Assembly (NCBI GenBank): GCA_027625915.1
Contig: JANTQA010000012.1
Location: 16,640,501 to 16,704,500, forward strand
Reading direction: 5' to 3'
From: Anaeramoeba flamelloides
Lineage: Eukaryota; Metamonada; Anaeramoebidae
Length of the DNA: 64,000 nt
The notes under the pieces were generated by a model, which worked only from the letters and a program-made list of their open reading frames with translations, was not told where the DNA came from and made no database searches. This document shows, one piece after another, positions 12,644 through 23,789 of this stretch. The position numbers and the translations under genes are program-made. Every line of letters starts with the position of its first letter. Positions within the stretch are counted from its first letter, which is position 1.

Positions 12644-13324
12644 TTTTTACATTTACGACGAGTGTTTTAATTTAATTAATTTCATAATTGAAAATACAAT
12701 TATTATAAAAAGGAAATTTTTCAGACTCAAAACAACAACAAAATAATACTTTTTAAACAAAAAATCTGATTTAAAAACATCACACATACTTAAGTTTATA
12801 TTCTAACATTAAGAGATACCGAAATAACATTACCAATCAAATAATAACAATTGACTAATAATGTAACCTACATTAAACATTATTTTTTCAATATCTAAAT
12901 TTTGAAGACAAAAAAAATATCATTTAAATCTGGATACTAAATAATAATCTATAATTATAAAAGAACTTACAAACTTATTAAAATGATACAATTATCAACA
13001 AAGTCAATCAAATTGATAAATTTCTCAAATAAAAAACAGTAAAATAAAAAACAAATACTGATAAATTCCAATAAATTTCAAAAAATTTTTAGTTCAATTT
13101 CCATTTGAACAAATCTATGAACTGTTTCTTATCAAACATTCCCTGAGAAAGAGTATTTTAAATAAGACCTAAATTCACAGAGTTTGTGAACATTTGACTA
13201 CATAAAATACCATATCCAAAGTTTGATTATAAAAATTTCAAGTAGGAAAATCAAGTAAAAATTTCCAAAAATAAATTGCAATTTATCAATATTTCATTTT
13301 TTCATTTTACTCAATTTTCAAATA
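12644..13324. other. Intergenic, no gene seen
   Basis: AT-rich spacer between the tRNA gene and the ATG at 13325. It probably contains the promoter of the downstream gene; no motif stands out. Confidence 0.6.
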
Positions 13325-16300
13325 ATGTCAGGGTATCGTTATCAAAGATCGTCAAGCACAAATTCAAAGTGGGGATCAAATAGCAATAATAGCACAAGCA
13401 GCACGAATTCACCACAAAAAAGGATTTTCTTAAAGCCTTCAACACGAAATACGAGAACTAATTCAACTAATACACAGACAAGAGGAGGATGGGGCTCAGG
13501 TAACACAAAAAACGAAAAAGAAGAACCACCAAAACCAAAAAGTTTTGCAAACATGTATAACTCTGGTTTAAAATGGGCACCAAAAAAAAAAACAGTGTAT
13601 ACAAAAAAAACCCAAACAAAAACAACCAATACCAAAAGGGTTACTGGCACAAAGCCAAACAAAATCAAAAGTTTTCTACCAAAGACCAAAAACAAGTTCC
13701 AATCAAAACCTAAACCTAAATCAAAGCCAATCTTTAAATCAAAGCCAAAACCTAAGCCTAAGCCTATCCCGAAATCAAAGCCTAAACCAATTCAAAAAAA
13801 AACACAAACACGAACAACAACATCGTGCGAAATCTTTTTTTTCCAAACAAAACAAAAAACAAAACAAAAAACAAAACAAAACAAAACAAAACAACAAAAA
13901 CAACAAAAACAAAAAGACCACCAAACCCTAAAAAAAAACTAAAACAACACAAAATTAAAACTAATCACTAAAAAACTTATTTCTCCCTTTAATAGGTTTA
14001 TCACAAAAAAACCGTCTTTTGGAAAACAAACCAATCAAAAAACTCCCTCTAAAATCCCAGAGGAAACTATAAATGTAAGTTATTGAAATTTTACTAATTT
14101 TTCGCATTCATTATGCAAATAAATACGATCAAATAATCAAGAATAATATTCTCTTCGAAAAGTTGAAAACCCCCAATAAATTCAAGTGTTTCTTAGATGT
14201 CTGTTATTTTTGTGAAGGGGTTCTGTTTTGAAATTTCTGTAAATTACAAAATAAATTGAACACAATTTTCGTTCAGCATTTTTAAAACAAGGAGAAACAG
14301 ATCAACAACAAAGTCTAAACGATGGACAAAACACAGAAATAGAAGAAGAAGATAAAGTCAAGAACAATAAAAGAAAAGGAAAAACAAAAAAAAAAAAAAA
14401 AGAACAAGAAGGATGATGAAGAAAAAGAAAAGAGTATGAGAAAAAAAAAAAATTAAAATTTTAAGATTTGACATAAATCCTCAAAGACTCGATATTACTG
14501 TTAATTTAAAAATAAATAGGACAAAATTTTCATTCAGCTTTCCGAAAAAAATCTATCAAATAAATAAAATAAAACAAAATCATCAAAGACCCCAATTCTA
14601 AAATAGGAATTCTTAATTTAAGCTGATTTTAAGAATTAAATTTCAATTTTTCATTGATACGAAACAATTGTTTTAAACTAGCTGAATGAAAATTTTGTTC
14701 AATTTGTTTTTGAACAAAAACAGTCCTAGGACTTTTTTATCACATTTTTTCAAATAATTTTATGACAAGATCACACATAACTCACACTAAAAGATCACAT
14801 ATAAGACACAAAATAATCGTAATAAGGCATATAAAAAAAAACAATAATGCACATAAAAAAAATTGGAATGAATACCACACACAATCTCTTTTTTTTTTTC
14901 GGCTCAAATAATAATCTAAAAAAAAATTTAAAGGTTGGATCAAACTCTTGAAAAGTTTTTTTTATAATGACAATTCTTATTTTTTTTGAAATTTTGAATT
15001 TTTAAGAGCTAATTGAGAGTTTTAGTAAAAAACCAAACCATGACAAAAATTTCATTCTGTTTGTCTTTATCTTTTATTAATAAGTAAATTTAACATTTTG
15101 TTCTCATTATTCAGAAATTCAAGCACAAAAGCATAGATTTCATGATTATTAATTAACGGAAGTAGTTTTAAACTATCTCAGTTTAAAATTAATTCATTAA
15201 ATTTTAATTCTTTTAATTTATTTAAAAAATATTAAGATATCATTTTTTTTTTCATAGGAATGACATACCCATAAAAAATAATCAATAGTTTCTATCATTC
15301 CTTTACATCTAGTTCCACTTTTAAGACACAAACTTTCAACAAAAGTTAAGGTACAAAAAAAAATCTCAAATTAAGGCACAAAATTTTTAAATATTTTTTT
15401 ACACAATTTATTTAACAAGAGTCTGAACTTTGTGCATTAATTTAAGATTTTTGTTGTACCTTAACTTTTGTTCAAAGTTTGTTTCTTAAAAGCGGAACTG
15501 ACTGTATATATCCCAAATTGAGAATTTCTGAATAATGAGAACAAAATGTTAAATTTACTTATTAATAAAAGATAAACTTAATATTTGTAAGATATTCAAT
15601 CCCAATTAAATTAAGGGGGTAGTATTTTTTAAATAAAATAAAATGAAATCTTCTCAAGATCTTGAAATTTATTTTGTAATTTGTGTTTTTGCTTCTGAAA
15701 TGGATGAGTTAACCTCATTTAGATAATTTATTAATTCGAGTCTATTTTTTGAAATCCAAATTTCAAATATTTCCAATATAAAACCAAAAAAAGTAGCTCC
15801 TTATTTTTATTAAGAAATTAAGCTAATTCTTGAAAATGGTATAACATATTTTTGGTTTTATATTGGAAAGTCTTGATTTTGAAAGAAAATTTTTTATTTT
15901 GTTCTTATTTTTAATTTTTAATCTTTCAATACAAACCCCAACTAATAAAAATAATTGTGGTATAAGTGATTAAATAAATGAAAATTTGAGAGACGGTTAG
16001 CAACGTTTAACAATGAAATTTAGATCTATAAAGCTAGCAAAAAATTTTTATTAATTAAAGTTTTAAAAAATTGTTTTCTAGTTTTTAAAAAATAAAAAAA
16101 AATTGCAAAAAATTTTCTAATTTTGAAAAATTTTTTTAACAATTTGTGTGGACTTATTCACAGGGAATCATTATAACATTTTAAATCATTTTAAGGAATC
16201 AAAAAATTGATTTTGAATTTTGAGGATAAAATTACAAAATTCCCAAATATCTTCAAGAAATTTTTTTTTAAAAATCAAATTTCATCTGATAACAAAAATA

Positions 16301-19300
16301 CAATTTCTTGGTAAAATTTGTAATGACTTCAAAACTTTAATGGTTATAACTGTCTTTCTCAAAGAAATACCAACATTTTTTAATATATGCCGAATAAATC
16401 AATTTTTTTCACTAACCAAAAGAATTATCTCAAAAAAGAAAAAAAAATTCTTTACATTAATATTTCTGGCAACTAAGTATTATGTCATAATGATGAAAAC
16501 GGTAATAAAAACAGGGTAAAAATTTTTATAAGGTGAGAAATAAAATGAATTTAATTATTTTCTTTTTCGGAAAACATAGGAAAAAAAAAAAATTGATCTC
16601 ACAAAAAAATTTTCTTTTCTGGTTTTTTTAATCGATCAGAATTTTTTGACACTTGGTATCTACAAATTTTGTAAGTTGATAATATTACTAATAAAATATT
16701 TTAAAATTTTGAACTTTTTTTTGGAGAGTACCGATACCTTAATTCTGATTTCAAAAAAAAAAAATAGCAAAAAAAATCCCTTAAATTGGAATTGTTTTTG
16801 TACCTTCATTTTTGTTCAAAGTTGGGTCTTAAAAGTGGAGCTGAATGCATGTTCAGATTTTAAACATAAAGAAGAAAATTTTTTGAATTTTTTTTTTTTG
16901 ACATAGTAATAAAATCTATTTAAGCAAAGGGTAAATGTTCTGAATTTTAAAATTGTTGAACTTGAAGGATAACTTAAATATTTTTGATTAATAAATAAAG
17001 AATTTCGATGATTTTTTATTATTTTAAATTATGGAAGTCCTAACGAAATGTGTTTTCGAGTGCCGTTGAGTGATGTAGAGTGCCTTGTTTTTCTTGGGGG
17101 TTTCTGTTTTATTTGTGAAGTGTTCTAGATTTTTTTGAGGTTTTCTATTTTATTGGGAAAACCTATTGATTTTCTAAATAAATAGAAAACTCAAAAAAAC
17201 CTAACGAAAATCTATCGATTTTCCAAATAAATAAAAAACTCAAAAAAACCTAACGGCTGTAAGAGGAAATTAATTTCCTCCCTTCAAAAAAATAAAAGAA
17301 AAAAAGAAGAAGAAAAAGAAAAGAAATAGTACAAAATTTCTTCTGATTATCTTTTTTTCAATTTTGAAATCTGAGTTTTGTTTAGGATTCTTAATTCACC
17401 CAATACTTACTATCAAAAAGTACCAAACAAAACTTTAGAGATCATAAATTACAATCTAAACCCCACTCCAAAAATTTGGACACACACAAAATCAAAAAGA
17501 GGCAAAAAAAAATCTCATTGTTTTGTATTTTTAAGAACTTCATATTAAATCGCGTTTGAGTTACATCATATCAATATTTCTAAATATGTAACTCTTTTTA
17601 TCTAAATAAAAGAAAAAAATTTTCTTTTATAGAGAAAAAAAAGCAAATGGAAAAATAATCCAAAAAATTGTTTTTTTCTCTCTATTTTCTTTTGAAAACT
17701 TTTTTAAAGACTGAGTTTTAGTCCCTAGTGATTTGCAAATTCAATGCTATAATATTAGTTAATTTATGAAGGATTTTTGTAGAATATGCTCCAAAAAGCG
17801 AATTTAAATTTTCCATTCGTTTTTCTTTTCATTATAATAACAAGAGTATGATGATTTGAGATAGAAAAAAAATGCTGGATTTTTTTCACATTTGAAAGTT
17901 ATTTTAAGATTGAATAAATAGAAATACTAAATTGATTTTGTCTTCTGACTTTATAAATCATCCTTTTTGAAAATAAACTGAGATTTATTATCTTTTTTTC
18001 TCGGTGATAAAAAGAAAGATAAAATATATTGGAAGAAAAAGTTATTGAGATTAAATTTAATTTTTAAAATTGAAATTATATTTTGAAAAATAACAATTAA
18101 CTGAAGTTAAATTGATTCTTAGGCAAATTACAGTTATGATAGCTTTGGTAAACTTGTCTTAATACTATTTTCTCACTTCTTTTTGATTTTCAAAAACTTT
18201 TTTTTTATTTTGCAGTTTCATATTGAGTGAGTAGTCACAAAAAATCAATAAAATTTTAAGATCTCTTTTCCAAAAACAAGTCCCAAAAAATGAATAACAT
18301 TTGGTCACAAAAATAATAAATGTGTTACATTTATGTGAATAAAATTTCTTGTCCCAATTTACTGGCTTAATAGTACCTTTAAAGCAATATAGAATTTATT
18401 TATTGACTCTAGTTTTCAAAATATTTTTAACAACTGATTTGTTAATTGGTAACATTATTTCATAAAATGTTACAACAACGGTGGAAAGTGGATAAAAATT
18501 TTTTATTGTGTTTTAAAATTTACACTATATTTTATTTTTTTGAATTTTTGGAAACTTTTTAAAAATAATAATATTTTATTATTAAACCATCAAAATGAAA
18601 ATGCTGTTAATCAAATCACAAATCGTATAAAATATATTTAATTTTCAAATTTTGGATAAAAAAATTATAAAAAAAAATAAAAAAAAAATTCAAATTGGTA
18701 TTCTTTCTATCAACAAGACAATTTCATAAAAACTAATTTAAAATTAAATTTTCTAAAAATTCTCCAAAAAAAAAAAAAAAAAATTAAATTAATACGATCT
18801 AAAAGAATGGTTATAAGTGGGGCTCAAAAAAATCACAAGTAGTATGTAGAATTGAAAATTCAAAAAAAAAACGAGATTCCACTCTTTATACTATCAAATA
18901 TCAAAATAAAACAGCTGAAAGACTTTTCAAGCATTTTGTATGGTTTCGCTCCAAATTAAAAGAAAGGTATGGATCAATAATTATACCACCACTAGTTGAA
19001 AGGTCGAAAAAAAAACTTGATAATGACAACTTCACAAAAAAAATGGTTGATTTACAGATCTTTATGAATAGAATTTTGTCTCACCCTGTTCTAAGGAATT
19101 CCATTCTTGTGGCAAAATTCTTGGAAACACAGTTTCCTGAGCAATGGAAAATTCTTAAGCAATGGACCAATACAGAAAATAAAATGTGTGCGCCGTTTTG
19201 GCAATCTGTAAGATTTAATTTGAGTGCCAATGAAACACGAGAAAATGATGAACCGGAAAATTTTAAATCCCTTTCGGCAACTTTAAAAAAAAAATTAAAA

Positions 19301-19918
19301 AACGTCAATTCAGCAAGTGAGTCGCTTGATTTAAGGTATGCTGATAATTCTGACATCCAAGCCACATTAGGAAGTGCCGTTAGGGAATTAGGATTTAATA
19401 GGGGTTATGGTATTGGTTGGAAAGAAAGCTGTTATTCATCGAAAAAACTCGGAGAGTCCGTAATTGGATTGGGCAATACCTTTGAAACGATTTCCAAGGA
19501 GACATTTAATGTAATACAATTGGACAACTTTCTCATCACTGGTATTTTTGAGGACCATAACAAAATGATCAAAGATATTAATTCTCTCATTAAAAATAGA
19601 GAATCTACACAAGAAGAATATAAGAGAATGATAACCATTTTAAACAGACAATCGAGATCTTCCATGTCTCAAGAATCAGGCAATATGGAAAATAAAAGAG
19701 CCAAAGTCGAAAATATAAAACAAAGGGGAATTGCTCTTTCCAAAATTTCTTTAGCCGAAATGGATAATTTCCATTCCATACAAGAAAGCGAAATAAAAAA
19801 CCAATTTTCAGATTTATGCCAAAGAAAAATTGACTATCATGAAAATGCAATTAATATTTGGCAAAGTTTATTAAATCAAATTGACCAAATACCTGTAAAT
19901 TATGGGTCGCAAAAATAG
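13325..19918 (+). CDS. Sorting nexin, PX-BAR type, with basic low-complexity N-terminus
   Basis: Proposed exons are 13325-13824, 13996-14074 and 18806-19918; all three are open and phases agree (2, then 0), giving 563 residues ending in TAG. The last exon is the secure part. Its PX domain runs from SQVVCRIENSKKK through TAERLFKHFVWFRSKL and PPLVERSKKK to FMNRILSHPVLRNS and FLETQFPEQW. A helical region of about 200 residues follows, rich in heptad-like Leu/Ile and charges, as in a Vps5-type BAR domain. Known role of the family: binding and tubulating endosomal membranes, often with retromer. The last exon has no start codon and is closed upstream by TAA, so it needs an upstream exon. Joining it to the Lys/Pro/Thr/Asn-rich frame at 13325 is inference from strand, phase and the absence of another candidate. 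The first donor, GTGCGA, is weak. Confidence 0.7.
15063..15577. repeat. Inverted repeat pair enclosing a MITE
   Basis: 15063-15120 and 15522-15577 are near-perfect reverse complements over about 56 bases, centred on TAAATTTAACATTTTGTTCTC. MITE copy 1 lies in the space between them. Confidence 0.8.
15306..15504. mobile_element. Tc1/mariner-like MITE, copy 1 (degenerate)
   Basis: A 199 bp inverted-repeat element flanked by TA on both sides. The right end is intact (GAACTGACTG); the left end has several changes. The inner arm carries AAGACACAAACTTTCAAC and its reverse, as in the other four copies. There is no coding capacity. Confidence 0.85.
15640..16750 (+). repeat. Dispersed repeat D, copy 1
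   Basis: Collinear with 54330-55095 over its first ~800 bases, with 44600-44870 over its first ~250, and with 57160-57420 over its end. Shared landmarks: ATGGATGAGTTAACC, GAAATTAAG-TAATTCTTGAAAATGG, and the segment running from TTTGATCTCA to TCTACAAA-TTTTGTAAGTTG. Copies are diverged and non-coding. Confidence 0.7.
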
Positions 19919-20789
19919 ATTGCTGCTTGATGAAAAATATTTGATTTGATCTTTTTTATATATTAATTATAATTGAAATATTTCTTTTTTTTTAATAAAT
20001 ATCTATTCTTTTTCCTTTTCTTTTTCTTTTTCTTTTTCTTTTACTTTTTATTATGTTCTTTTTATTATGTTCTTTTTTCTTCAATATATTTTCTTTTCTT
20101 TTTGTTTTATTTTTTTTTTTTTATATCTTTTACCTTTTTTTATATTTTATTTATTATAATCATTTAATATCATTATTTTTTATCTCTAATTATTTGAAAT
20201 TTTCATTTTCGATCACTTTTACAATGAAACTATTATTTGATTTATTTTTAATTTTAATATTAATTAAAAATAATAAAATTTTTTTATTTAATAATTTTTA
20301 TTTTTCGTTTTTTATGAATATATTTAAAATTACATTTTATAATTTCATGATATAAATTATATAACTTAATTGATGCAGTATTTCAAACCCGATCGTGACT
20401 TTTTATCTTAGAACGACTTTAATTTTCTATTATCATCTATTTTTAGCAATTATGATAAGGGCTTTAAATTATTAATTACATTTTTTCGACCTTTCTTCTT
20501 TTTTAAAAGAAATAAGAAAATTATTAGACAAAAAAGTTTTTTTACATTTTTATATGAATAAGAAATTTTTTCATAAATAAATGTCTTCGACTATACATTT
20601 TTTATAAAAATTTTTTTAAAAAAAAAATAATCTTTTATTTATTATTGCTGGAGTGTAAATTACAATCAAGGTATCCTTTTACTTAATTTTCTCTAGGGGA
20701 TTTAAGAGTAAAATCCTAGATTTCAATGATTGTTCAAGGGTAAGGTATATCCAAAATTTCTTTATTTTGAAAAAAAAAAAATAAAATAA

Positions 20790-21470
20790 ACAAATGTTCT
20801 TTTTTTCAATTCATTGATTTAATTCAACTCTTTTTCAAAAATTGTAACTCACCTGAAATAATAAATTGAAAATAAAATATAAATACTTTAGTATTCAAGA
20901 ATAATTAATAATTAAATTTGATTTTTAATTCACTTTTAAGTCATTCTAAATCTATAAAAGCCTATGATATTAAAAATTAAAAAAAAATAAAACCAAAAAC
21001 AAAAAAAAAGTGAGTCACAATTTTTGAAATGAGCATTACGAATTTTTTATTTGTGAACTTTCACTGAAAAAAATTGAATAAAAAGATTTTTTATGAATAA
21101 TTAAATCCAATTTCAAAGACATTAAATAGTCTCAATTTTCTTAGTGATTTTTTATCTTTTCGAAGATCTCTTTTTTTTTTCAAATGTTCTTTTGAAAAAA
21201 AAAAAAAAAAAAAAAAAAGAAAAAGAAAAATTTTTCAAAAAAAAAGAAAATGAAAAAAAAAAGAAAGAAAGAAAAAGAAAAAGAAAAAAAAAATTTGGTA
21301 AAAGATAAACAAAAATTTGAAAAATTAGAAAATATGATTCTAATCAAAAATTTGAAAATATTTTTTGTAAAGAATACTGGAATAAAGCCTCAAAACAACT
21401 CCCATTAAAATTATAAGGTGAGTTAAAATTTTTGAAAAATAGTTTAACATGGTTTTTAATAAAAGACACC
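20790..21470 (+). repeat. Dispersed repeat C, copy 1
   Basis: Collinear with 43000-43640. Landmarks: ATTGTAACTCACCT, GTCACAATTTTTGAAATGA, AACTTTCACTGA, TTTTCGAAGATCT, then a long poly-A run. Confidence 0.75.
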
Positions 21471-21609
21471 TTCTATAGAACTTTATTTTTTCTAAAATAT
21501 TTATTAAATAGTTATATTTCTGTTATTTGCATATTAATCGTATAAGGTAATTTTTCCCTTTGTGAAAATATCAATTGTATGAAAATTACTAATTGTTTTT
21601 TTTTTTTTT

Positions 21610-22200
21610 GAGTTTCACAAGATATTGAAACTTTAAAACCAAAATATTGTTCATTCTTCTATTTGTAAAAGAATCAAAGGAATAGAGTATAATCTTGAAC
21701 TTTTCAATTTTTTGATTAAAAAAATGGTTTTATTCAATTTCTTTCGAATCAAGAAATATTTTGATGGAAATCCTAAAAATTAATCCTTTAATAATACAAA
21801 AATAGAGCCTCGGTAAGTATTTTATTAGGACAAATCTATTCGTTTTTAATACCAAATAAAAAAGAGCATTAGTCAAATAAATTGGTTGTAATCAAGAATG
21901 AAAAAAAATAAAAAACAATAAAATTTTCTAAGAATTATTTATTTATCTTCTTGATTTAGATCAATCCATAAAATTCCTTGTCTTGAATTTCTCACCCCAT
22001 TACTTTTTATTTTTATTGAAAAAAACCTTTTTTTACAAATTTGCTTTCAAAATTCTTATTTCAATATATATTTGTTAACTCAAGCCAATCAAAAACAATA
22101 CAAATTGTTCAAATATCAAAGAAAAGGGAATTAGATTATCAAAAATAAAAATAAATTCAAAAAAGTTAACCCAAAGATAAAAAAAATATACTTTGATAAG
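21610..22200 (-). repeat. Dispersed repeat A, inverted copy
   Basis: Reverse-complement match to about 7080-7620. GATATTGAAACTTTAAAACC at 21622 reads as the reverse of the segment near 7590, and CACCCCATTACTTTTTAT at 21995 as the reverse of 7175-7195. Confidence 0.65.
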
Positions 22201-22616
22201 ACAAGTCAAATTTGGTATTATTGTCTTTTTTATTACATTTTACTAGAAAATAAAATGTATAAATCTCAAACTAACACATAAATGAAATCTATATTTAGGA
22301 AGAAAAAGTTTAAAAATATACCCTTCTTTTTAGAACCAAAACTAGAATTAGACAGATTAAATTAAAATAGGAGTTAAAATTCATTTTGGAAATTCTTTAG
22401 AAATCCAAAGTTTTTTATTAATGAAACATTTTTCAAACAAAATTTTTGGATTTCAGAATTAAAATTATAGCCAAGTAAAGAAAACGGAATTATATCCAAT
22501 TCCACGCAAAAGATGAAGAAATAAATAATTTCTTTTCTTTTTTCTTGGATCAAATATTTCTTTTTGTTTTACTTTTTTATAATTATTATGTATATATATA
22601 TATATATATATATTAC

Positions 22617-23177
22617 TTAAGGTTTACAATCCCTGATCTTGGAAAAAAGATTATGTTGTATTGGGTATGTCAACTTGTTATTTTGGTTTTTAGCTGATCG
22701 ATCCACAACTAAGTTTGGATCTTATAGGTGGTTGAAAAATGCTATTTTTGTCATTTTATTTTTTTTTTTTCCGAAATCCAGATTGATGAGTCTAAGATTA
22801 ATTGATTGGAAGGTATTGAATTGAAAGTGTTAATTTTTGGGTTGTCAATTGAAATTATCATTTTCGTTTTACAGAGTTAGGAGTAAATAAAAAAAACTTT
22901 TTTTTACAAGCATCAAATAATACAAAGCGTAAATAAAAATTTCAACATAGAAAACAAAAAACTCTATTACTAATTAAATATCTTCCAATTAATTAATCTT
23001 AGACTCATCAATCTGGATTTCGGAAAAAAAAAAAATAAAATGACAAAAATAGCATTTTTCAACCACCTATAAGATCCAAACTTAGTTGTGGATCGATCAG
23101 CTAAAAACCAAAATAACAAGTTGACATACCCAATACATGATAATCTTTTTTCCAGTTTCAGGGATTGTAAACCTTAA
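22617..23177. mobile_element. Fold-back element with ~200 bp near-identical arms
   Basis: Arms 22617-22818 and 22977-23177 are inverted copies with only a few differences by eye, starting TTAAGGTTTACAATCCCTGA. The loop of about 158 bp is unremarkable. The close match suggests recent formation or gene conversion between arms. No transposase is present. Confidence 0.88.
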
Positions 23178-23789
23178 ATATATCTGACACTCTCCTTTCT
23201 ATTAAAGTTTTACATTTACTTGGTTAAAGAAATGATTTGAATCATTCCGTTTGGCAAAAATTGAAGTACCCATAATTGGGAAAATGTGACTTACCCCCTT
23301 AATAAATCAAATTTTAAATTAATGGTTCCAAAATCGTCTTTTATTAATTGTTCGTTGAATAAAATGAAATATCTTTACAGAAGCAATTTGAAATGATATT
23401 TTAAAGGAATTAAATTGACTTCTTCCTACTTGAACACTGGAATCCCATTTCAAAAAGGGAACTGTCATTCTCAATGTATTTCTCTAAAAGAATAAATTAA
23501 AAAAACTCGAAAATAAGCTTTTGAAAACTCTAAACTCCCAAATAATTTCAATTAAGATTCGACCATCCAATTTTTAAAAAATAAAAAGTTCTGATTTAGA
23601 AATAAAAAAAGGAAGAGAAACCAACAATTTCAGAGAAAAATTTAACGAAAATGCAAATAATCGCCAATACTCTCTTTTTTTCATTTTTTTTTGAATTCCT
23701 AAATCTCGAACATCTCTTAAGATTCAATTTTCAATGCAAAATCTGAAAAAAAGAAATCATTTTTGTGGAATTTTATTTTAATTCAAAAA

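Larger units (their letters stand above)
14075..18805 (+). other. Proposed sorting nexin intron 2 (4731 bp)
   Basis: The donor is GTAAGT and the acceptor AAAAG. At 14277-14455 there is an open Lys/Glu-rich stretch (TDQQQSLNDGQNTEIEEED) that could be another exon, but its phase does not fit the canonical donor at 14075. Other contents: an inverted pair at 15063-15120 and 15522-15577 around a MITE copy, the large repeat D copy at 15640-16750, a half MITE near 16770-16847, hairpins with ACTCAAAAAAACCTAACG repeated at 17190-17260, and a fragment at 17450-17530 like 63800-63900. Confidence 0.6.
19919..23789. other. Intergenic, repeat-filled
   Basis: Starts with a 180 bp T-rich tract (19980-20160). 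A segment at 20630-20740 resembles 44880-44985. Then come repeat C (20790-21470), an inverted repeat A copy (21610-22200), a (TA)n run at 22589-22612 and the fold-back at 22617-23177. No gene was recognised; short frames lie within these elements. Confidence 0.75.

Noticed and set aside
14277-14455. Lys/Glu-rich open stretch as a third exon of the 13325 gene
   Set aside because: All entry sites need phase 1 while the canonical donor gives phase 0; only a weak GTTATT donor would fit. Kept as an open possibility, not annotated.
19973-20355. Phe/Leu-rich overlapping frames after the sorting nexin
   Set aside because: Translation of a T-rich 3' flank, not a gene.
22639-22824. 61-residue frame with mixed composition
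   Set aside because: Lies in the left arm of the fold-back; no homology recognised.
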